From contig NZ_JALPRK010000027.1 of the NCBI RefSeq assembly GCF_023195895.1, positions 1 through 64,000 of the forward strand: a DNA stretch of 64,000 nt. Direction: 5' to 3'. The DNA comes from Paenibacillus mellifer (GTDB taxonomy: Bacteria > Bacillota > Bacilli > Paenibacillales > Paenibacillaceae). Of the stretch, positions 52,876 to 63,594 are shown piece after piece. A program made the position numbers and the translations under genes. Below the pieces are notes generated by a model. The model made no database searches and was not told where the DNA came from. It saw only the letters and a list, made by a program, of their open reading frames with translations. The number at the start of each line of letters is the position of its first letter. Within the stretch, counting starts at the first letter, position 1.

Positions 52876-53880
52876 ATGGGGAAAGTCACCATTAAGGATG
52901 TAGCCAAAGCGGCGGGCGTTTCGATCTCCACGGTTTCCAACGCGTTAAATGACGTGGACGTACTGAACCCGGAGACCAAATCCCACGTGCTGAAGGTTGC
53001 CAAGCAACTGAACTACGTTCCGAATTTAAACGGGAAGCAGTTGAAGTCGAAGAAGACGAATATGCTCGGCTTTTTCACGACCAGCGTCTCGGGACCTTAT
53101 TTCTACATTCTGGTCGAGTCGATGGCGCGCGAGAGCGAACGGTTGGGATACGGTTTGCACGTGATGGTTACGGCCGACAAGCAAACCATTATTAGCAACA
53201 TCATGGGTCGGCGGGTGGACGGCGTCATCATCTACGAGGAACTTCGGATCGATAAACAGGATATCGCGATGATGGAGAAGGACAGGATCAAGGCGGTATT
53301 TCTCGATCGGGTCATTCAGAAGGAAACGATGGGAACGGTCATTTTCAATTCTTATGCATCCTCTTACGAGGCCGCGAAATACCTGATTAGCTTAGGCCAT
53401 AAGCGAATCGCTTACCTGTCCGGCGTGGATACGATGTACGACAGCGTGCAGCGGAAGGAAGGGTATCTCGCCGCTTTACGGGAACATCAATTGCCGGTGG
53501 ACGAGGATTTCATTGTGCAGGGGTATTTTGAAGAAGAGAGCACCTATAATGCGGTTCGGGCTTTTGTTCACAAGCATCCGGGCAAAATACCGGACGCGAT
53601 TCTGGCGGGCAACGATCTGAGTGCGATCGGATGCATTAAGGCCTTGCGCTCGTATGGTCTTGAGGTTCCAAGAGACATCAGCGTCGTCGGTTTTGACGAT
53701 ATCGATATTGCCCAGTATTTCACGCCGCCTCTGACTACGGTACGGAACCAAATCGCCAGGCAAGGGATCTTGGCTGTCAATCATTTGGTGAACATGATCA
53801 AGAAGCAGGAGCAGGGGAAAGTGCAGAAGCTGGACGGAGAACTGATCGTGCGGGGCTCAAGCCATGTCCGTTTAAGCTGA
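52876..53880 (+). CDS. LacI-family regulator of the GH30/ABC operon
   Basis: A 334-residue repressor. The helix-turn-helix reads VTIKDVAKAAGVSISTVSNALN, the hinge VPNLNGKQLKS, and the effector domain shows MLGFFTTSVSGPYFYILVES and GFDDIDIAQYFTPPLTTV. ATG 52876 gives the standard LacI start; a GTG at 52864 is in frame but too close to the AGGGTG site. The palindrome ATAAAAACGTTTTTAT in front of this gene and again before the lplB-like gene strongly suggests autoregulation and control of that operon. The inducer is probably the transported oligosaccharide. Confidence 0.92.
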   Translation: MGKVTIKDVAKAAGVSISTVSNALNDVDVLNPETKSHVLKVAKQLNYVPNLNGKQLKSKKTNMLGFFTTSVSGPYFYILVESMARESERLGYGLHVMVTADKQTIISNIMGRRVDGVIIYEELRIDKQDIAMMEKDRIKAVFLDRVIQKETMGTVIFNSYASSYEAAKYLISLGHKRIAYLSGVDTMYDSVQRKEGYLAALREHQLPVDEDFIVQGYFEEESTYNAVRAFVHKHPGKIPDAILAGNDLSAIGCIKALRSYGLEVPRDISVVGFDDIDIAQYFTPPLTTVRNQIARQGILAVNHLVNMIKKQEQGKVQKLDGELIVRGSSHVRLS

Positions 53881-53901
53881 GATTTTTAGCCCAAGCAAGA
53901 T

Positions 53902-53915
53902 TGTAAGCGGTTCAT
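53902..53915. promoter_or_regulatory. cre-like site upstream of the transporter operon
   Basis: TGTAAGCGGTTCAT agrees with the cre consensus at 12 of 14 positions, 22 bp before the LacI-type palindrome. Confidence 0.5.
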
Positions 53916-53936
53916 GCTAGGGGTCTTTTCGACAAA

Positions 53937-53954
53937 AATAAAAACGTTTTTATT
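53937..53954. promoter_or_regulatory. LacI-type operator of the transporter operon
   Basis: An 18-bp perfect palindrome whose inner 16 bp equal the site at 52841-52856. It lies 31 bp before the lplB-like gene. Confidence 0.8.
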
Positions 53955-53985
53955 CCTTCCTGAGGAATAAAGAGAGGAGCGCAAA

Positions 53986-54942
53986 ATGGCGAAGTCAGCT
54001 GCGGCAGCCAAGAAACCGGTGGGATTAAGAATGAAGCAATTCTTTATCGACTTCGGCAGGCAATGGGAAATCCAGTCGATGATCTGGCCGGGCATCATTT
54101 TCATGATTATTTTTTGCTACGTCCCGATTTACGGATTAACCATCGCCTTCAAGAATTACACGGTCATCGATACGCTAAACTCCGCCCCATGGGTGGGATT
54201 GGATAACTTCAAGATTATCGCAAGCGATCGGTACTTCTGGGATTCGGTGGTGAACACGCTGGGGATCAGCTTTCTGAAGCTGGCGATCGGGTTCGTGATC
54301 CCAATTATTCTGGCGATCATGATTTACGAGCTCAGCATGGGCCGGTTCAAAAAAATCGTACAGACCATTTCCTATCTCCCGCACTTTCTGTCCTGGATCG
54401 TCCTTGGGGGCATGTTGATCACCTGGTTTTCGACGACCGGGATGTTCAATCAGCTTCTGCTGGACCTGGGAATCATCTCGAAGGCGCAGAACATCATGTT
54501 GGATCCGGGGAAATACTGGTGGATCGCCGTGTTGTCTGATGTCTGGAAAGAAGCGGGTTGGGGGACGATCCTCTATCTCGCCATCATGGCCAAGATTGAT
54601 CCGACCTATTACGAGGCGGCCAAGATCGACGGGGCCAGCCGGATTCGACAAATTTGGAACATCACTTTACCGAACATGAAGATGATCATCAGCCTGAACC
54701 TGATCCTCACCGTCAGCGGCCTGCTTGGCTCCAACCTGGACCAGACCTTAGTGCTGATCAACTCCCAGAACCGGGAAAAAGCCGAGGTCATCAACTCTTA
54801 CGTGTACCGGATGGGGATGACGCAAGGGGACTTCTCCTACGCGACCGCCGTCGGGCTCGGCGTTTCGATCGTCTCCGTCATTCTGTTGGTGTTTGCCAAT
54901 AAGGTGACCAGCAAACTCAACGATAATCAATCTGTCCTGTAA
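53986..54942 (+). CDS. CUT1 ABC transporter permease (LplB type)
   Basis: A 318-residue membrane protein with six helices and the EAA loop EAAKIDGASRIRQIWNITLPNM. The start FIDFGRQWEIQSMIWPGIIFMIIF and NLILTVSGLLGSNLDQTLVL mark the LplB/YtmP-like group that imports complex oligosaccharides in Paenibacillus and Bacillus. AGAGAGGAG precedes the ATG. No ATPase gene is in the operon. Confidence 0.93.
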   Translation: MAKSAAAAKKPVGLRMKQFFIDFGRQWEIQSMIWPGIIFMIIFCYVPIYGLTIAFKNYTVIDTLNSAPWVGLDNFKIIASDRYFWDSVVNTLGISFLKLAIGFVIPIILAIMIYELSMGRFKKIVQTISYLPHFLSWIVLGGMLITWFSTTGMFNQLLLDLGIISKAQNIMLDPGKYWWIAVLSDVWKEAGWGTILYLAIMAKIDPTYYEAAKIDGASRIRQIWNITLPNMKMIISLNLILTVSGLLGSNLDQTLVLINSQNREKAEVINSYVYRMGMTQGDFSYATAVGLGVSIVSVILLVFANKVTSKLNDNQSVL

Positions 54943-54958
54943 GGAAGGAGCAGCAGCC

Positions 54959-55846
54959 ATGAATCGAAAGGCGGTCAAACAGGATCTCGACAGCCGAATT
55001 TTTGATACCGTCAATGTCACGATCCTGATTCTATTTACAATCATCATTGTCATTCCGCTCTGGAACGTCATCGTGTCTTCCTTCAGTTCGGGGCGGTCGT
55101 TGGCGGAAGGCGGATTTGTCTTCTGGCCCAAGGAGTTTTCACTGGAGAACTACCAGGCGGTGTTCCGGGACGATACGATTTGGCAGTCGTTCCTGATCTC
55201 GGTCCTCAAGACGGTCATCGGCGTGGTTACTCACGTATTCTTCTGCGCGATGATTGGTTACGGCCTCAGCAAGAGCAATGTGCGCGGCCGCAAGCTGTAT
55301 GTGACGATGGGCGTCATTACGATGTTCTTCTCGGGCGGCATGATTCCGACATACTTGCTCATTAAATCGCTGGGTCTGCTTAACAGCTTCTGGGTGTACA
55401 TCATTCCGGCTTTGTTCAGTTATTACGACGTCGTGATTCTCATGAACTTCTTCCGAAATGTGCCGGATTCCCTGGAGGAATCGGCTAAGATCGATGGTGC
55501 CGGCGACTGGAGGATCTTCCTGAAAATCTTTATTCCGTTATCGATGCCGGCGATGGCAACTATCGCTTTGTTCAACGGTGTCAACCAGTGGAACGACTTC
55601 ATGACCACGAAGCTGTATATCACGGATCAGTATCTCTATCCACTGCAAATGAAGTTGTACGAAATTATCGTCCAATCCCAGACCCAATCGATGCAGAACG
55701 TCGCGGGTTCCGTCGTGATTGAAACGACCACCAAAGGAGTTCAACTCGCAACAATTGTGATTACGACTTTGCCGATTGTTGTGATTTATCCATTATTACA
55801 AAGATACTTCATCTCCGGCATGATGCTGGGGGCGGTGAAGGAGTAA
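54959..55846 (+). CDS. CUT1 ABC transporter permease (LplC/YtcP type)
   Basis: A 295-residue permease with six helices; the EAA loop reads EESAKIDGAGDWRIFLKIFIPLS. FVFWPKEFSLENYQAVF and QRYFISGMMLGAVKE at the end are hallmarks of LplC. AAGGAAGGAG lies before the ATG, 16 bp after the first permease. Confidence 0.93.
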   Translation: MNRKAVKQDLDSRIFDTVNVTILILFTIIIVIPLWNVIVSSFSSGRSLAEGGFVFWPKEFSLENYQAVFRDDTIWQSFLISVLKTVIGVVTHVFFCAMIGYGLSKSNVRGRKLYVTMGVITMFFSGGMIPTYLLIKSLGLLNSFWVYIIPALFSYYDVVILMNFFRNVPDSLEESAKIDGAGDWRIFLKIFIPLSMPAMATIALFNGVNQWNDFMTTKLYITDQYLYPLQMKLYEIIVQSQTQSMQNVAGSVVIETTTKGVQLATIVITTLPIVVIYPLLQRYFISGMMLGAVKE

Positions 55847-55922
55847 CGAATCAGCACCTTAGAATTAGGACGAATAAAGCGTGTTGAACTAGTAGTGCTT
55901 ACAAAAAAGGGAGGGTACACAA

Positions 55923-57569
55923 ATGTTAAAATTGAACAAAAGTCTCGCTAGAAAAGGGATCACGGCTTGCGCCGCCCTGCTGACCGCCGCGCTGGTCGTT
56001 ACGGGCTGCGGCGGCTCCGGAGGTGGCTCCAAGGCTGCGAAAGGGGACGTCTCCCTGGATAACCGTTATACCGTAGACGCGAATACGCCGGCATGGAAGC
56101 TGGATAAGAAGGAAGAGGCGACTCAACTGACTTGGTACGTTAATGCTGATTGGTGGAACACCGACTTCGGTAATGACGTAGTCACGAAGAAGATCAAAGA
56201 AGACCTGAATATTGACATCAAATTTGTTACCGGTGACGACACGAAGCTCAACACCTTTTTTGCGGGCAGCGACATGCCGGATTTGATCACGGTGTTCGAT
56301 GCGAACGCGGCTGTCGTGCAGAAAGCTTCTTCCTGGGCTTTGCCGCTGAATGAGCTGGCAGAGAAATACGATCCTTATTTCAACAAGGTGGCAGCGCAAG
56401 ATACGATCAACTGGTTTAAGCAAGCCGACGGCAACACGTACGGTTACCCGAACTACTCCAATACGCAGGCCGATTATGACAGCGGTAACATTCCGGCGAA
56501 GACCGCCTTCGCAATCCGTAAGGACGTTTACGAAGCGCTGGGCAAGCCAAGCATCGGAACGCCGGAGGAATTTAAAAGCGTCATGCAGCAAATTAAAACA
56601 CAATTCCCGGATTTGATTCCTTTCGGATTTAACTCGATCGGCGAAGGTACGGGATCCTTGGGCGACGTGTTCCAGGATTTCCTTGGGGTGCCGCTGGAAA
56701 CCGAAAACGGCGAATTCTACAACCGGAATCTCGATGAAGATTACTTGACCTGGCTCAAGACGTTGAATCAAGTGCACCAGGCCGGCAATATCAGCGATGA
56801 CAGCTTTGCCGATGACGGCCCGGCTTTTGAAGAAAAGGTGAAATCCGGCAAATACGCTACGATGCTTCTTGACGGAACGCCGCAGCAAGGCGGCAACCTG
56901 CAAATCTTCGCCACCGCCCATCCGGATCAAGCGTATCTGGCCATCGACGGACCGCAAAGCACGGTAGGCAACACGCCGAAACTGAACCAATCCGGTATCA
57001 CCGGCTGGATGATCAGCTTCATTACGAAACAATGTAAGGATCCAGCGAAGGCCCTCCAAATCTTCACGTACCTGTTAGATGAAGAAGGCCAAATGCTGAT
57101 GAACTACGGGATCGAAGGCGAGACCTACACGAAGAATGCAGACGGAACGGTTCAATTCACGCCGGAAGTCAAAGAGTTGCAACAAACGGATGCGGATAAG
57201 TTCAAGAAGGAATACCGGATGGGCGAATTCATGTTCTTCGGCCATGACCGTCATAAAGCGCTTAGCGCCGATGCTTTCCCTGAATCGATCAAGCAAATGC
57301 AAGAGTGGGGCAAAGGCAAGCTGGTTCCGCACTTCATTCTTGAGAACACCAATCCGGATGCGGGGTCTCCGGAAGCTCGCTCCTTGACGGCAATCAACAC
57401 GACCTGGAACACGACGATGGTCAGCTTGATCCGTTCCAAGAACGATGGGGAATTCGAGAGCACCCTGAACAACTATAAGAAATTCCTGGACGACAACGGT
57501 TGGGATTCAATCATGAAGATTCGTACGGAGAAAATGAAAGCCAATAAAGAAAAACTCGGCCTCAAGTAA
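55923..57569 (+). CDS. Extracellular sugar-binding lipoprotein (LplA type)
   Basis: A 548-residue lipoprotein: signal peptide with lipobox VTGC, a Gly/Ser linker, then the large LplA-type binding fold with LTWYVNADWWNTDFGND, FFAGSDMPDLITVFDAN and YGYPNYSNTQADYDSGNIP. The family binds oligosaccharides and is about 100 residues longer than MalE types. AAAGGGAGGG precedes the ATG. It completes the importer with the two permeases; energy probably comes from the MsmX-type ATPase. Confidence 0.93.
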   Translation: MLKLNKSLARKGITACAALLTAALVVTGCGGSGGGSKAAKGDVSLDNRYTVDANTPAWKLDKKEEATQLTWYVNADWWNTDFGNDVVTKKIKEDLNIDIKFVTGDDTKLNTFFAGSDMPDLITVFDANAAVVQKASSWALPLNELAEKYDPYFNKVAAQDTINWFKQADGNTYGYPNYSNTQADYDSGNIPAKTAFAIRKDVYEALGKPSIGTPEEFKSVMQQIKTQFPDLIPFGFNSIGEGTGSLGDVFQDFLGVPLETENGEFYNRNLDEDYLTWLKTLNQVHQAGNISDDSFADDGPAFEEKVKSGKYATMLLDGTPQQGGNLQIFATAHPDQAYLAIDGPQSTVGNTPKLNQSGITGWMISFITKQCKDPAKALQIFTYLLDEEGQMLMNYGIEGETYTKNADGTVQFTPEVKELQQTDADKFKKEYRMGEFMFFGHDRHKALSADAFPESIKQMQEWGKGKLVPHFILENTNPDAGSPEARSLTAINTTWNTTMVSLIRSKNDGEFESTLNNYKKFLDDNGWDSIMKIRTEKMKANKEKLGLK

Positions 57570-57602
57570 CCGAGCGTCATTTATAGAAGTGGAGGGAACA
57601 TC

Positions 57603-58952
57603 ATGCGTGAGCTTGAACTTTATTATTCCGCTGGAGAATCCTCTCTCTTCGTTCGTCAAACGGGAGAGCAATTGCTGCCGAAGGATTCGGAAGCCTCGGA
57701 GGTTACGGTCCATTTGGATGACACCGTGAGCTATCAGACGATGGACGGGTTTGGGGCATCTTTTACCGACTCAGCCGCTTATCTGATCCACCAGGTGCTT
57801 CCCGAAGAGCAGCGTGCCTCCTTGATGAAGAAGTTGTTTGACTCGGAGGAGGGAATCGGCCTATCCGTGTTGCGCAACCCGATGGGAGCCTCGGATTATG
57901 CCCGGTTCATCTACAGCTACGACGATTTGCCCGAAGGCGAGACCGACCCGGGAATGCGGAGGTTCTCGATCCGCCATGACGAAGCTGACGTGATTCCCCT
58001 CTTAAAAGAAGCGCTGGCGTTAAATCCGTCCATCAAGCTGTTCGGCTCCCCTTGGAGTGCGCCGGGCTGGATGAAAACGAGCGGATCGATGATCGGCGGG
58101 GAATTGAAGAAGGAATATTACGAGGCGTATGCGAACTACTTTGTCTGTTATATCGAGTCCTATGCCGAGCACGGACTAACCATTTATGCGGTGACGCCGC
58201 AGAACGAACCGCTTTATGTGCCGGGACATTATCCGGGGATGCTGATGACCGCCGAGATGCAAACGGATTTCGTGAAAAACGATTTGAAGCCGGCCTTTAT
58301 GAAACGCGGCTTGTCCACGAAGATTCTGGCTTATGACCACAACTGGGATCGTCCGGATTATCCACTGTCCGTATTCAAGGAAGCGGCGGAAGCGGTCGAC
58401 GGCGTGGCCTGGCATTGGTATGGAGGGAAAGCTTCGGCGCAAAGTCAAGTGAAAGAGGCTTACCCGGGCAAAGAGGTTCATTTCACCGAAGGCTCCGGCG
58501 GAGAATGGATTCCAGCGTTTGAACCGGCATTCTCCAATGTCATGCGGACGGGGATCGAGATTTTGCGGAATCACAGCCAATCGCTGGTGCTCTGGAATAT
58601 GGCGCTCGATGAGCAAAATGGGCCAACCGTCCCCGGGTTTGGGCAGAGTACCTGCCGCGGTATTGTGACGGTGAACCAGCAGACCCGCGAGCTCGAGTAT
58701 ACGCTGGATTATTATGCGCTGGCTCATTTCAGCAAAGTGATCCGGCCGCAGGCGGTACGAATTGCCGCTGAGTCGAAGGAGGCTGCGATTCGCTCCGTAG
58801 CTTTCCGGAATACGGACGATTCAATTGGCGTCGTCCTGTTTAATGATGGGGAAGAAGCGAGAAATGTCGCGCTGGAGCTGACAGGAACGGAAGGAACCCG
58901 GTTCCGGCTCGGGCCGAAGAGTGCGTTGTCCCTTCGTATCTCTAGAGCCTAA
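57603..58952 (+). CDS. GH30-family glycoside hydrolase, intracellular
   Basis: A 449-residue retaining beta-glycosidase. The N terminus QTMDGFGASFTDSAAYLI, SPWSAPGWMKTSGSMIGG, the acid/base glutamate in VTPQNEPLYVPG and the nucleophile glutamate in HFTEGSGGEW are typical of GH30 glucosylceramidase/beta-1,6-glucanase relatives. No signal peptide is present, so it acts on imported sugar inside the cell, probably beta-linked gluco-oligosaccharides brought in by the upstream transporter (inference). It ends the LacI-controlled operon. Confidence 0.92.
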   Translation: MRELELYYSAGESSLFVRQTGEQLLPKDSEASEVTVHLDDTVSYQTMDGFGASFTDSAAYLIHQVLPEEQRASLMKKLFDSEEGIGLSVLRNPMGASDYARFIYSYDDLPEGETDPGMRRFSIRHDEADVIPLLKEALALNPSIKLFGSPWSAPGWMKTSGSMIGGELKKEYYEAYANYFVCYIESYAEHGLTIYAVTPQNEPLYVPGHYPGMLMTAEMQTDFVKNDLKPAFMKRGLSTKILAYDHNWDRPDYPLSVFKEAAEAVDGVAWHWYGGKASAQSQVKEAYPGKEVHFTEGSGGEWIPAFEPAFSNVMRTGIEILRNHSQSLVLWNMALDEQNGPTVPGFGQSTCRGIVTVNQQTRELEYTLDYYALAHFSKVIRPQAVRIAAESKEAAIRSVAFRNTDDSIGVVLFNDGEEARNVALELTGTEGTRFRLGPKSALSLRISRA

Positions 58953-58989
58953 GTCCTGCTTGCACGGGAAAATAGATAAAAAGAAGCAC

Positions 58990-59050
58990 GCTCCTTTTGC
59001 GAGAGTAGACGACATCTATCGTTTATATTTTCGCTGAAGGAGCTTTTTTT
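58990..59050 (+). terminator. Terminator after the GH30 gene
   Basis: GCTCCTTTTGCGA pairs with TCGCTGAAGGAGC with one mismatch across a loop of about 32 bases, followed by a T run. Confidence 0.75.
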
Positions 59051-59125
59051 ATGGAACGATAACGTGCTCCTAGAGGCCCCATGTATAAGTGAAATAGCAA
59101 AAGTAAATGATACGGACGTCAGGCT

Positions 59126-59154
59126 TGCAACCGAACTAAATATTGGTTAAAATA
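59126..59154 (+). promoter_or_regulatory. Promoter of the cggR-gapA operon
   Basis: TTGCAA (59126-59131), 17-bp spacer, TAAAAT (59149-59154). The CggR operator begins at the expected start site. Confidence 0.8.
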
Positions 59155-59159
59155 TCAGT

Positions 59160-59195
59160 GGGACTTAAAAAGTTAACCCGGGACATTTTAAGACC
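59160..59195 (+). promoter_or_regulatory. CggR operator
   Basis: Two direct repeats 20 bp apart, TGGGAC at 59160 and CGGGAC at 59180, each followed after 6 bp by AGTT or AGAC. This fits the CggR consensus of two CGGGAC-N6-TGTC-N4 blocks. Its position just after the promoter fits a road-block repressor relieved by fructose 1,6-bisphosphate. Confidence 0.8.
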
Positions 59196-59237
59196 AGGAG
59201 ATGGAGAGAGAAGACGAAGCTTGCAGGAGTGGAAAGC

Positions 59238-60284
59238 ATGCGAAATATATTAGAGATTCAACAGCAGCTTCTTCCTGATCTCATGGACATTCTCAAGAAA
59301 AGGTACACTATACTTCACCAGATCATGTTGTCTGATGTCATTGGTCGCAGAACCTTGGCGAATTCGCTGGACATGACGGAGCGTGTGTTGCGTGCCGAGA
59401 CGGATCTCATGAAGGCCCAAGGCCTGATAGAAATCGAGAATATAGGCATGAGAATCAGCGACGCAGGACGGCGATTGATTGAGGATTTGGAACCGATGAT
59501 GCTAGAGTTGTTCGGGCTCTCCAATTTGGAGGACACGATCCGTCAGCATTATGGACTGCGTAAAGTGGTGATTGTACCTGGAGACTGCGAAACCTCACCG
59601 CTCGTAAAGCGGGAGCTGGGGCGAGCAGGTGCCAAGGCACTGATGGGTGCCATGTGCGGAGATGATGTGGTTGCGGTAACCGGCGGCACGACGCTGGCGG
59701 AAGTCGCGGATCAGCTGAATCCACCGCCGAACGTCACGATGAAGCAAAGCTGGTTTGTACCAGCGCGCGGAGGTCTTGGCGAGAGCTTGGAAATCCAGGC
59801 GAACACCATCGCTTCCGGCATGGCGAAGCGGGTTAGCGCAGGTTATCGCCTGCTGCACGTTCCCGATTTGCTGGGGAAGGAAGCTTACGAGTCGCTCGTT
59901 CACGATCCGAACATTCAAGATATTGTGAACATGATCCGCCAGGCACGTATCGTGGTGCACGGGATCGGAGACGCTATGGAGATGGCGCGGCGCCGCAAGC
60001 TGGAGCCGGGCATGGCTGAGGAAATTCGCAAGGAAGGCGCGCTAGCGGAATCATTTGGTTATTACTTTAATGAAGACGGCGTCGTCGTGCACAAAATGCT
60101 AACCTTAGGCCTGCGTCTCGAGGACATCAAGCGAACAGAGACCGTAATCGGAATCGCGGGAGGCAAGAGCAAAGCGAAAGCGATCCATGCCGTATTGCGA
60201 TTTGGACATGAGGATATTCTAGTGACCGATGAAGCGGCGGCGGAAGAGATCGTTCGTGAGCTCAGCAAGAGATCCGGGAAATAA
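59238..60284 (+). CDS. cggR: Central glycolytic genes regulator CggR
   Basis: A 348-residue SorC/DeoR-type repressor of the glycolytic operon. The N-terminal winged helix shows RYTILHQIMLSDVIGRRTLANSLDMTERVLR-type residues 21-51, and the sugar-phosphate-binding domain shows VAVTGGTTLAEVAD and GIAGGKSKAKAI. In Bacillus fructose 1,6-bisphosphate weakens its binding. ATG 59238 has AGGAG eight bases upstream; a GTG at 59229 lies inside that site. It is the first gene of its own target operon. Confidence 0.95.
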   Translation: MRNILEIQQQLLPDLMDILKKRYTILHQIMLSDVIGRRTLANSLDMTERVLRAETDLMKAQGLIEIENIGMRISDAGRRLIEDLEPMMLELFGLSNLEDTIRQHYGLRKVVIVPGDCETSPLVKRELGRAGAKALMGAMCGDDVVAVTGGTTLAEVADQLNPPPNVTMKQSWFVPARGGLGESLEIQANTIASGMAKRVSAGYRLLHVPDLLGKEAYESLVHDPNIQDIVNMIRQARIVVHGIGDAMEMARRRKLEPGMAEEIRKEGALAESFGYYFNEDGVVVHKMLTLGLRLEDIKRTETVIGIAGGKSKAKAIHAVLRFGHEDILVTDEAAAEEIVRELSKRSGK

Positions 60285-60360
60285 ATGGGTTTACTCATGA
60301 CGGGTTTTATCGGACCTGTCTTGAATAATAAAAAAATCAAACACTGGGAGGAACTATTCA

Positions 60361-61368
60361 ATGAGCGTAAAAGTAGGGATTAACGGGTTTGGACGTATTG
60401 GACGTTTGGCATTCCGCCGCATTCAAAACGTGGAAGGTATCGAAGTCGTAGCAATCAATGACCTGACAGATGCAAAAATGTTGGCTCATTTGTTGAAATA
60501 TGATACAACTCAAGGCCGCTTCGACGGCGACGTTGAAGTACATGACGGATTCTTTAAAGTAAACGGTAAAGAAGTTAAGGTTCTGGCTAACCGTAACCCT
60601 GAAGAATTGCCTTGGGGCGAGCTTGGCGTTGACATCGTTCTGGAGTGCACAGGCTTCTTCACAACGAAAGAAAAAGCTGAGCTTCACCTGAAAGGCGGCG
60701 CGAAGAAAGTTGTGATCTCCGCTCCAGCTACCGGCGACATGAAAACCGTCGTTTACAACGTAAACCATGAAATCCTCGACGGTACGGAAACTGTTATTTC
60801 CGGCGCATCTTGCACAACGAACTGCTTGGCTCCTATGGCTAAAGCGCTGAATGACAAATTCGGCATCGTAGAAGGCTTGATGACCACAATCCATGCTTAC
60901 ACTGGCGACCAAAACACGCTGGACGCTCCGCATGCAAAAGCTGACTTCCGTCGTGCTCGTGCAGCTGCAGCAAACATCGTTCCTAACACAACGGGCGCAG
61001 CGAAAGCGATTGGCCTGGTTATCCCTGAGCTGAAAGGTAAATTGGACGGAGCAGCTCAACGCGTACCTGTACCAACAGGTTCCTTGACTGAGCTTGTCAC
61101 TGTTCTTGAGAAAACCGTTACGGTTGACGAAGTGAACGCTGCTATGAAAGCCGCTTCTGACGAATCTTTCGGTTACACGGAAGACGAAATCGTATCTTCG
61201 GATATCGTAGGCATCACTTACGGTTCCCTGTTTGACGCAACGCAAACGAAAGTAATGACGGTTGGCGACAAACAACTGGTGAAAACTGTATCGTGGTACG
61301 ACAACGAAATGTCCTACACTGCACAATTGGTTCGTACGCTGGAATACTTCGCGAAGAAAGTAAAATAA
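60361..61368 (+). CDS. gapA: Glyceraldehyde-3-phosphate dehydrogenase, glycolytic
   Basis: A 335-residue tetrameric enzyme that oxidises glyceraldehyde 3-phosphate with NAD. The NAD fold [15 protein letters not shown], the acidic D34 in AINDLTD that favours NAD, and the catalytic C151 in [12 protein letters not shown] are visible. GGGAGGAAC precedes the ATG. Codon use is strongly biased, as expected for one of the most abundant proteins. Its position after cggR identifies the glycolytic GapA rather than the gluconeogenic GapB. Confidence 0.98.
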   Translation: MSVKVGINGFGRIGRLAFRRIQNVEGIEVVAINDLTDAKMLAHLLKYDTTQGRFDGDVEVHDGFFKVNGKEVKVLANRNPEELPWGELGVDIVLECTGFFTTKEKAELHLKGGAKKVVISAPATGDMKTVVYNVNHEILDGTETVISGASCTTNCLAPMAKALNDKFGIVEGLMTTIHAYTGDQNTLDAPHAKADFRRARAAAANIVPNTTGAAKAIGLVIPELKGKLDGAAQRVPVPTGSLTELVTVLEKTVTVDEVNAAMKAASDESFGYTEDEIVSSDIVGITYGSLFDATQTKVMTVGDKQLVKTVSWYDNEMSYTAQLVRTLEYFAKKVK

Positions 61369-61395
61369 GAAGTAATCTATAAAGATCGATTCATC

Positions 61396-61432
61396 CCAAA
61401 GAGGAGCAACCTATTTAAGGACTCCTCTTTGG
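61396..61432 (+). other. Hairpin between gapA and pgk
   Basis: CCAAAGAGGAG and CTCCTCTTTGG form a perfect 11-bp stem with a 15-base loop, then TTCTTG. It is a weak terminator or a 3-prime stabiliser that would keep gapA mRNA above pgk. The rest of the 227-bp gap shows no gene. Confidence 0.7.
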
Positions 61433-61595
61433 TTCTTGCATGAAATACGACATTCACACACACACCATTTTTTATAAATAGAGATGAGTTAGATGAGTTA
61501 CATGGCGTCTTAGGAGAGAAATCAGAATCAAAGCCGTAATGCGCATTTTCCAGGCTTGGAGAACCCCCGCGCATACCTTTAGGAGGAACGTGGAG

Positions 61596-62777
61596 ATGAA
61601 CAAGAAAAGTGTACGTGATGTGGAAGTAACCGGCAAACGCGTGTTTGTTCGTGTAGATTTTAATGTACCGATGCAAGATGGCAAAATTACCGATGACACT
61701 CGGATCCGCGAAACGTTGCCGACGATCAAATACTTGATCGAAAATGGCGCAAAGGTCATCCTCGCGAGTCACTTGGGCCGTCCAAAAGGCCAAGTCAACG
61801 AAGATATGCGTTTGACACTGCCAGCGAAACGCTTGGGCGAGCTGCTCGGCAAAGAAGTAGCCAAAGCTGACGAAGCTGTAGGCGAAGCCGCGAAAGCCAA
61901 AGTGAATGCCTTGAACAACGGCGACGTACTGGTGCTTGAAAACGTACGTTTCTACCCGGGCGAAGAGAAAAACGATCCTGAACTCGCGAAGCAATTCGCA
62001 GAACTGGCCGATCTGTTCGTCAACGATGCGTTTGGCGCTGCACACCGCGCGCACGCTTCGACAGAAGGTATCGCTCATTACCTGCCAGCCGTATCCGGCT
62101 TGCTGATGGAGAAAGAATTGTCCGTTCTCGGCAAAGCACTGTCGAATCCGGATCGTCCTTTCACTGCAATTATCGGCGGGTCGAAGGTTAAAGACAAAAT
62201 CGACGTCATCGACAACCTGCTCAACATCGCGGACAATGTGTTGATTGGCGGCGGCTTGGCTTACACCTTCTTCAAAGCGCAAGGTCACGAAATCGGCCAA
62301 TCGCTGTTGGATGACAGCAAACTGGATGCGGCTCTTGGCTTCATTGAGAAAGCGAAGAAGCTGGGCAAGAACTTCGTACTTCCGGTTGACTGCATCGTCG
62401 CTGACGACTTCAGCGCAACAGCAAACCACAAAGCCGTAGATATCGACAGCATTCCTGCAGATTGGGAAGGCGTGGACATCGGGCCGAAGACTCGCGCGAT
62501 TTATGCCGATATCATCAAGAATTCCAAGCTGGTCGTTTGGAACGGACCGATGGGCGTGTTTGAAATCGATATTTTCGCAAACGGGACGAAAGAAGTGGCT
62601 GAAGCCTGCGCAACAACAGAAGGCTACACCATCATCGGCGGCGGCGACTCTGCGGCAGCAGCTGAGAAGTTCAACCTGGCTTCGCAAATGAACCACATCT
62701 CCACGGGCGGCGGGGCTTCCCTGGAATTTATGGAAGGCAAGGCACTTCCAGGTGTCGTGGCTTTGAACGACAAGTAA
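61596..62777 (+). CDS. pgk: Phosphoglycerate kinase
   Basis: A 393-residue enzyme that makes ATP from 1,3-bisphosphoglycerate. [24 protein letters not shown], the nucleotide site [12 protein letters not shown] and the glycine-rich [12 protein letters not shown] are typical. AGGAGGAACGTGGAG precedes ATG 61596; the frame is open to 61539, but that part is leader. Confidence 0.98.
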   Translation: MNKKSVRDVEVTGKRVFVRVDFNVPMQDGKITDDTRIRETLPTIKYLIENGAKVILASHLGRPKGQVNEDMRLTLPAKRLGELLGKEVAKADEAVGEAAKAKVNALNNGDVLVLENVRFYPGEEKNDPELAKQFAELADLFVNDAFGAAHRAHASTEGIAHYLPAVSGLLMEKELSVLGKALSNPDRPFTAIIGGSKVKDKIDVIDNLLNIADNVLIGGGLAYTFFKAQGHEIGQSLLDDSKLDAALGFIEKAKKLGKNFVLPVDCIVADDFSATANHKAVDIDSIPADWEGVDIGPKTRAIYADIIKNSKLVVWNGPMGVFEIDIFANGTKEVAEACATTEGYTIIGGGDSAAAAEKFNLASQMNHISTGGGASLEFMEGKALPGVVALNDK

Positions 62778-62808
62778 GAATGAATCGTGATCAAAGTTCG
62801 TTTTTTGA

Positions 62809-63594
<786 letters not shown>

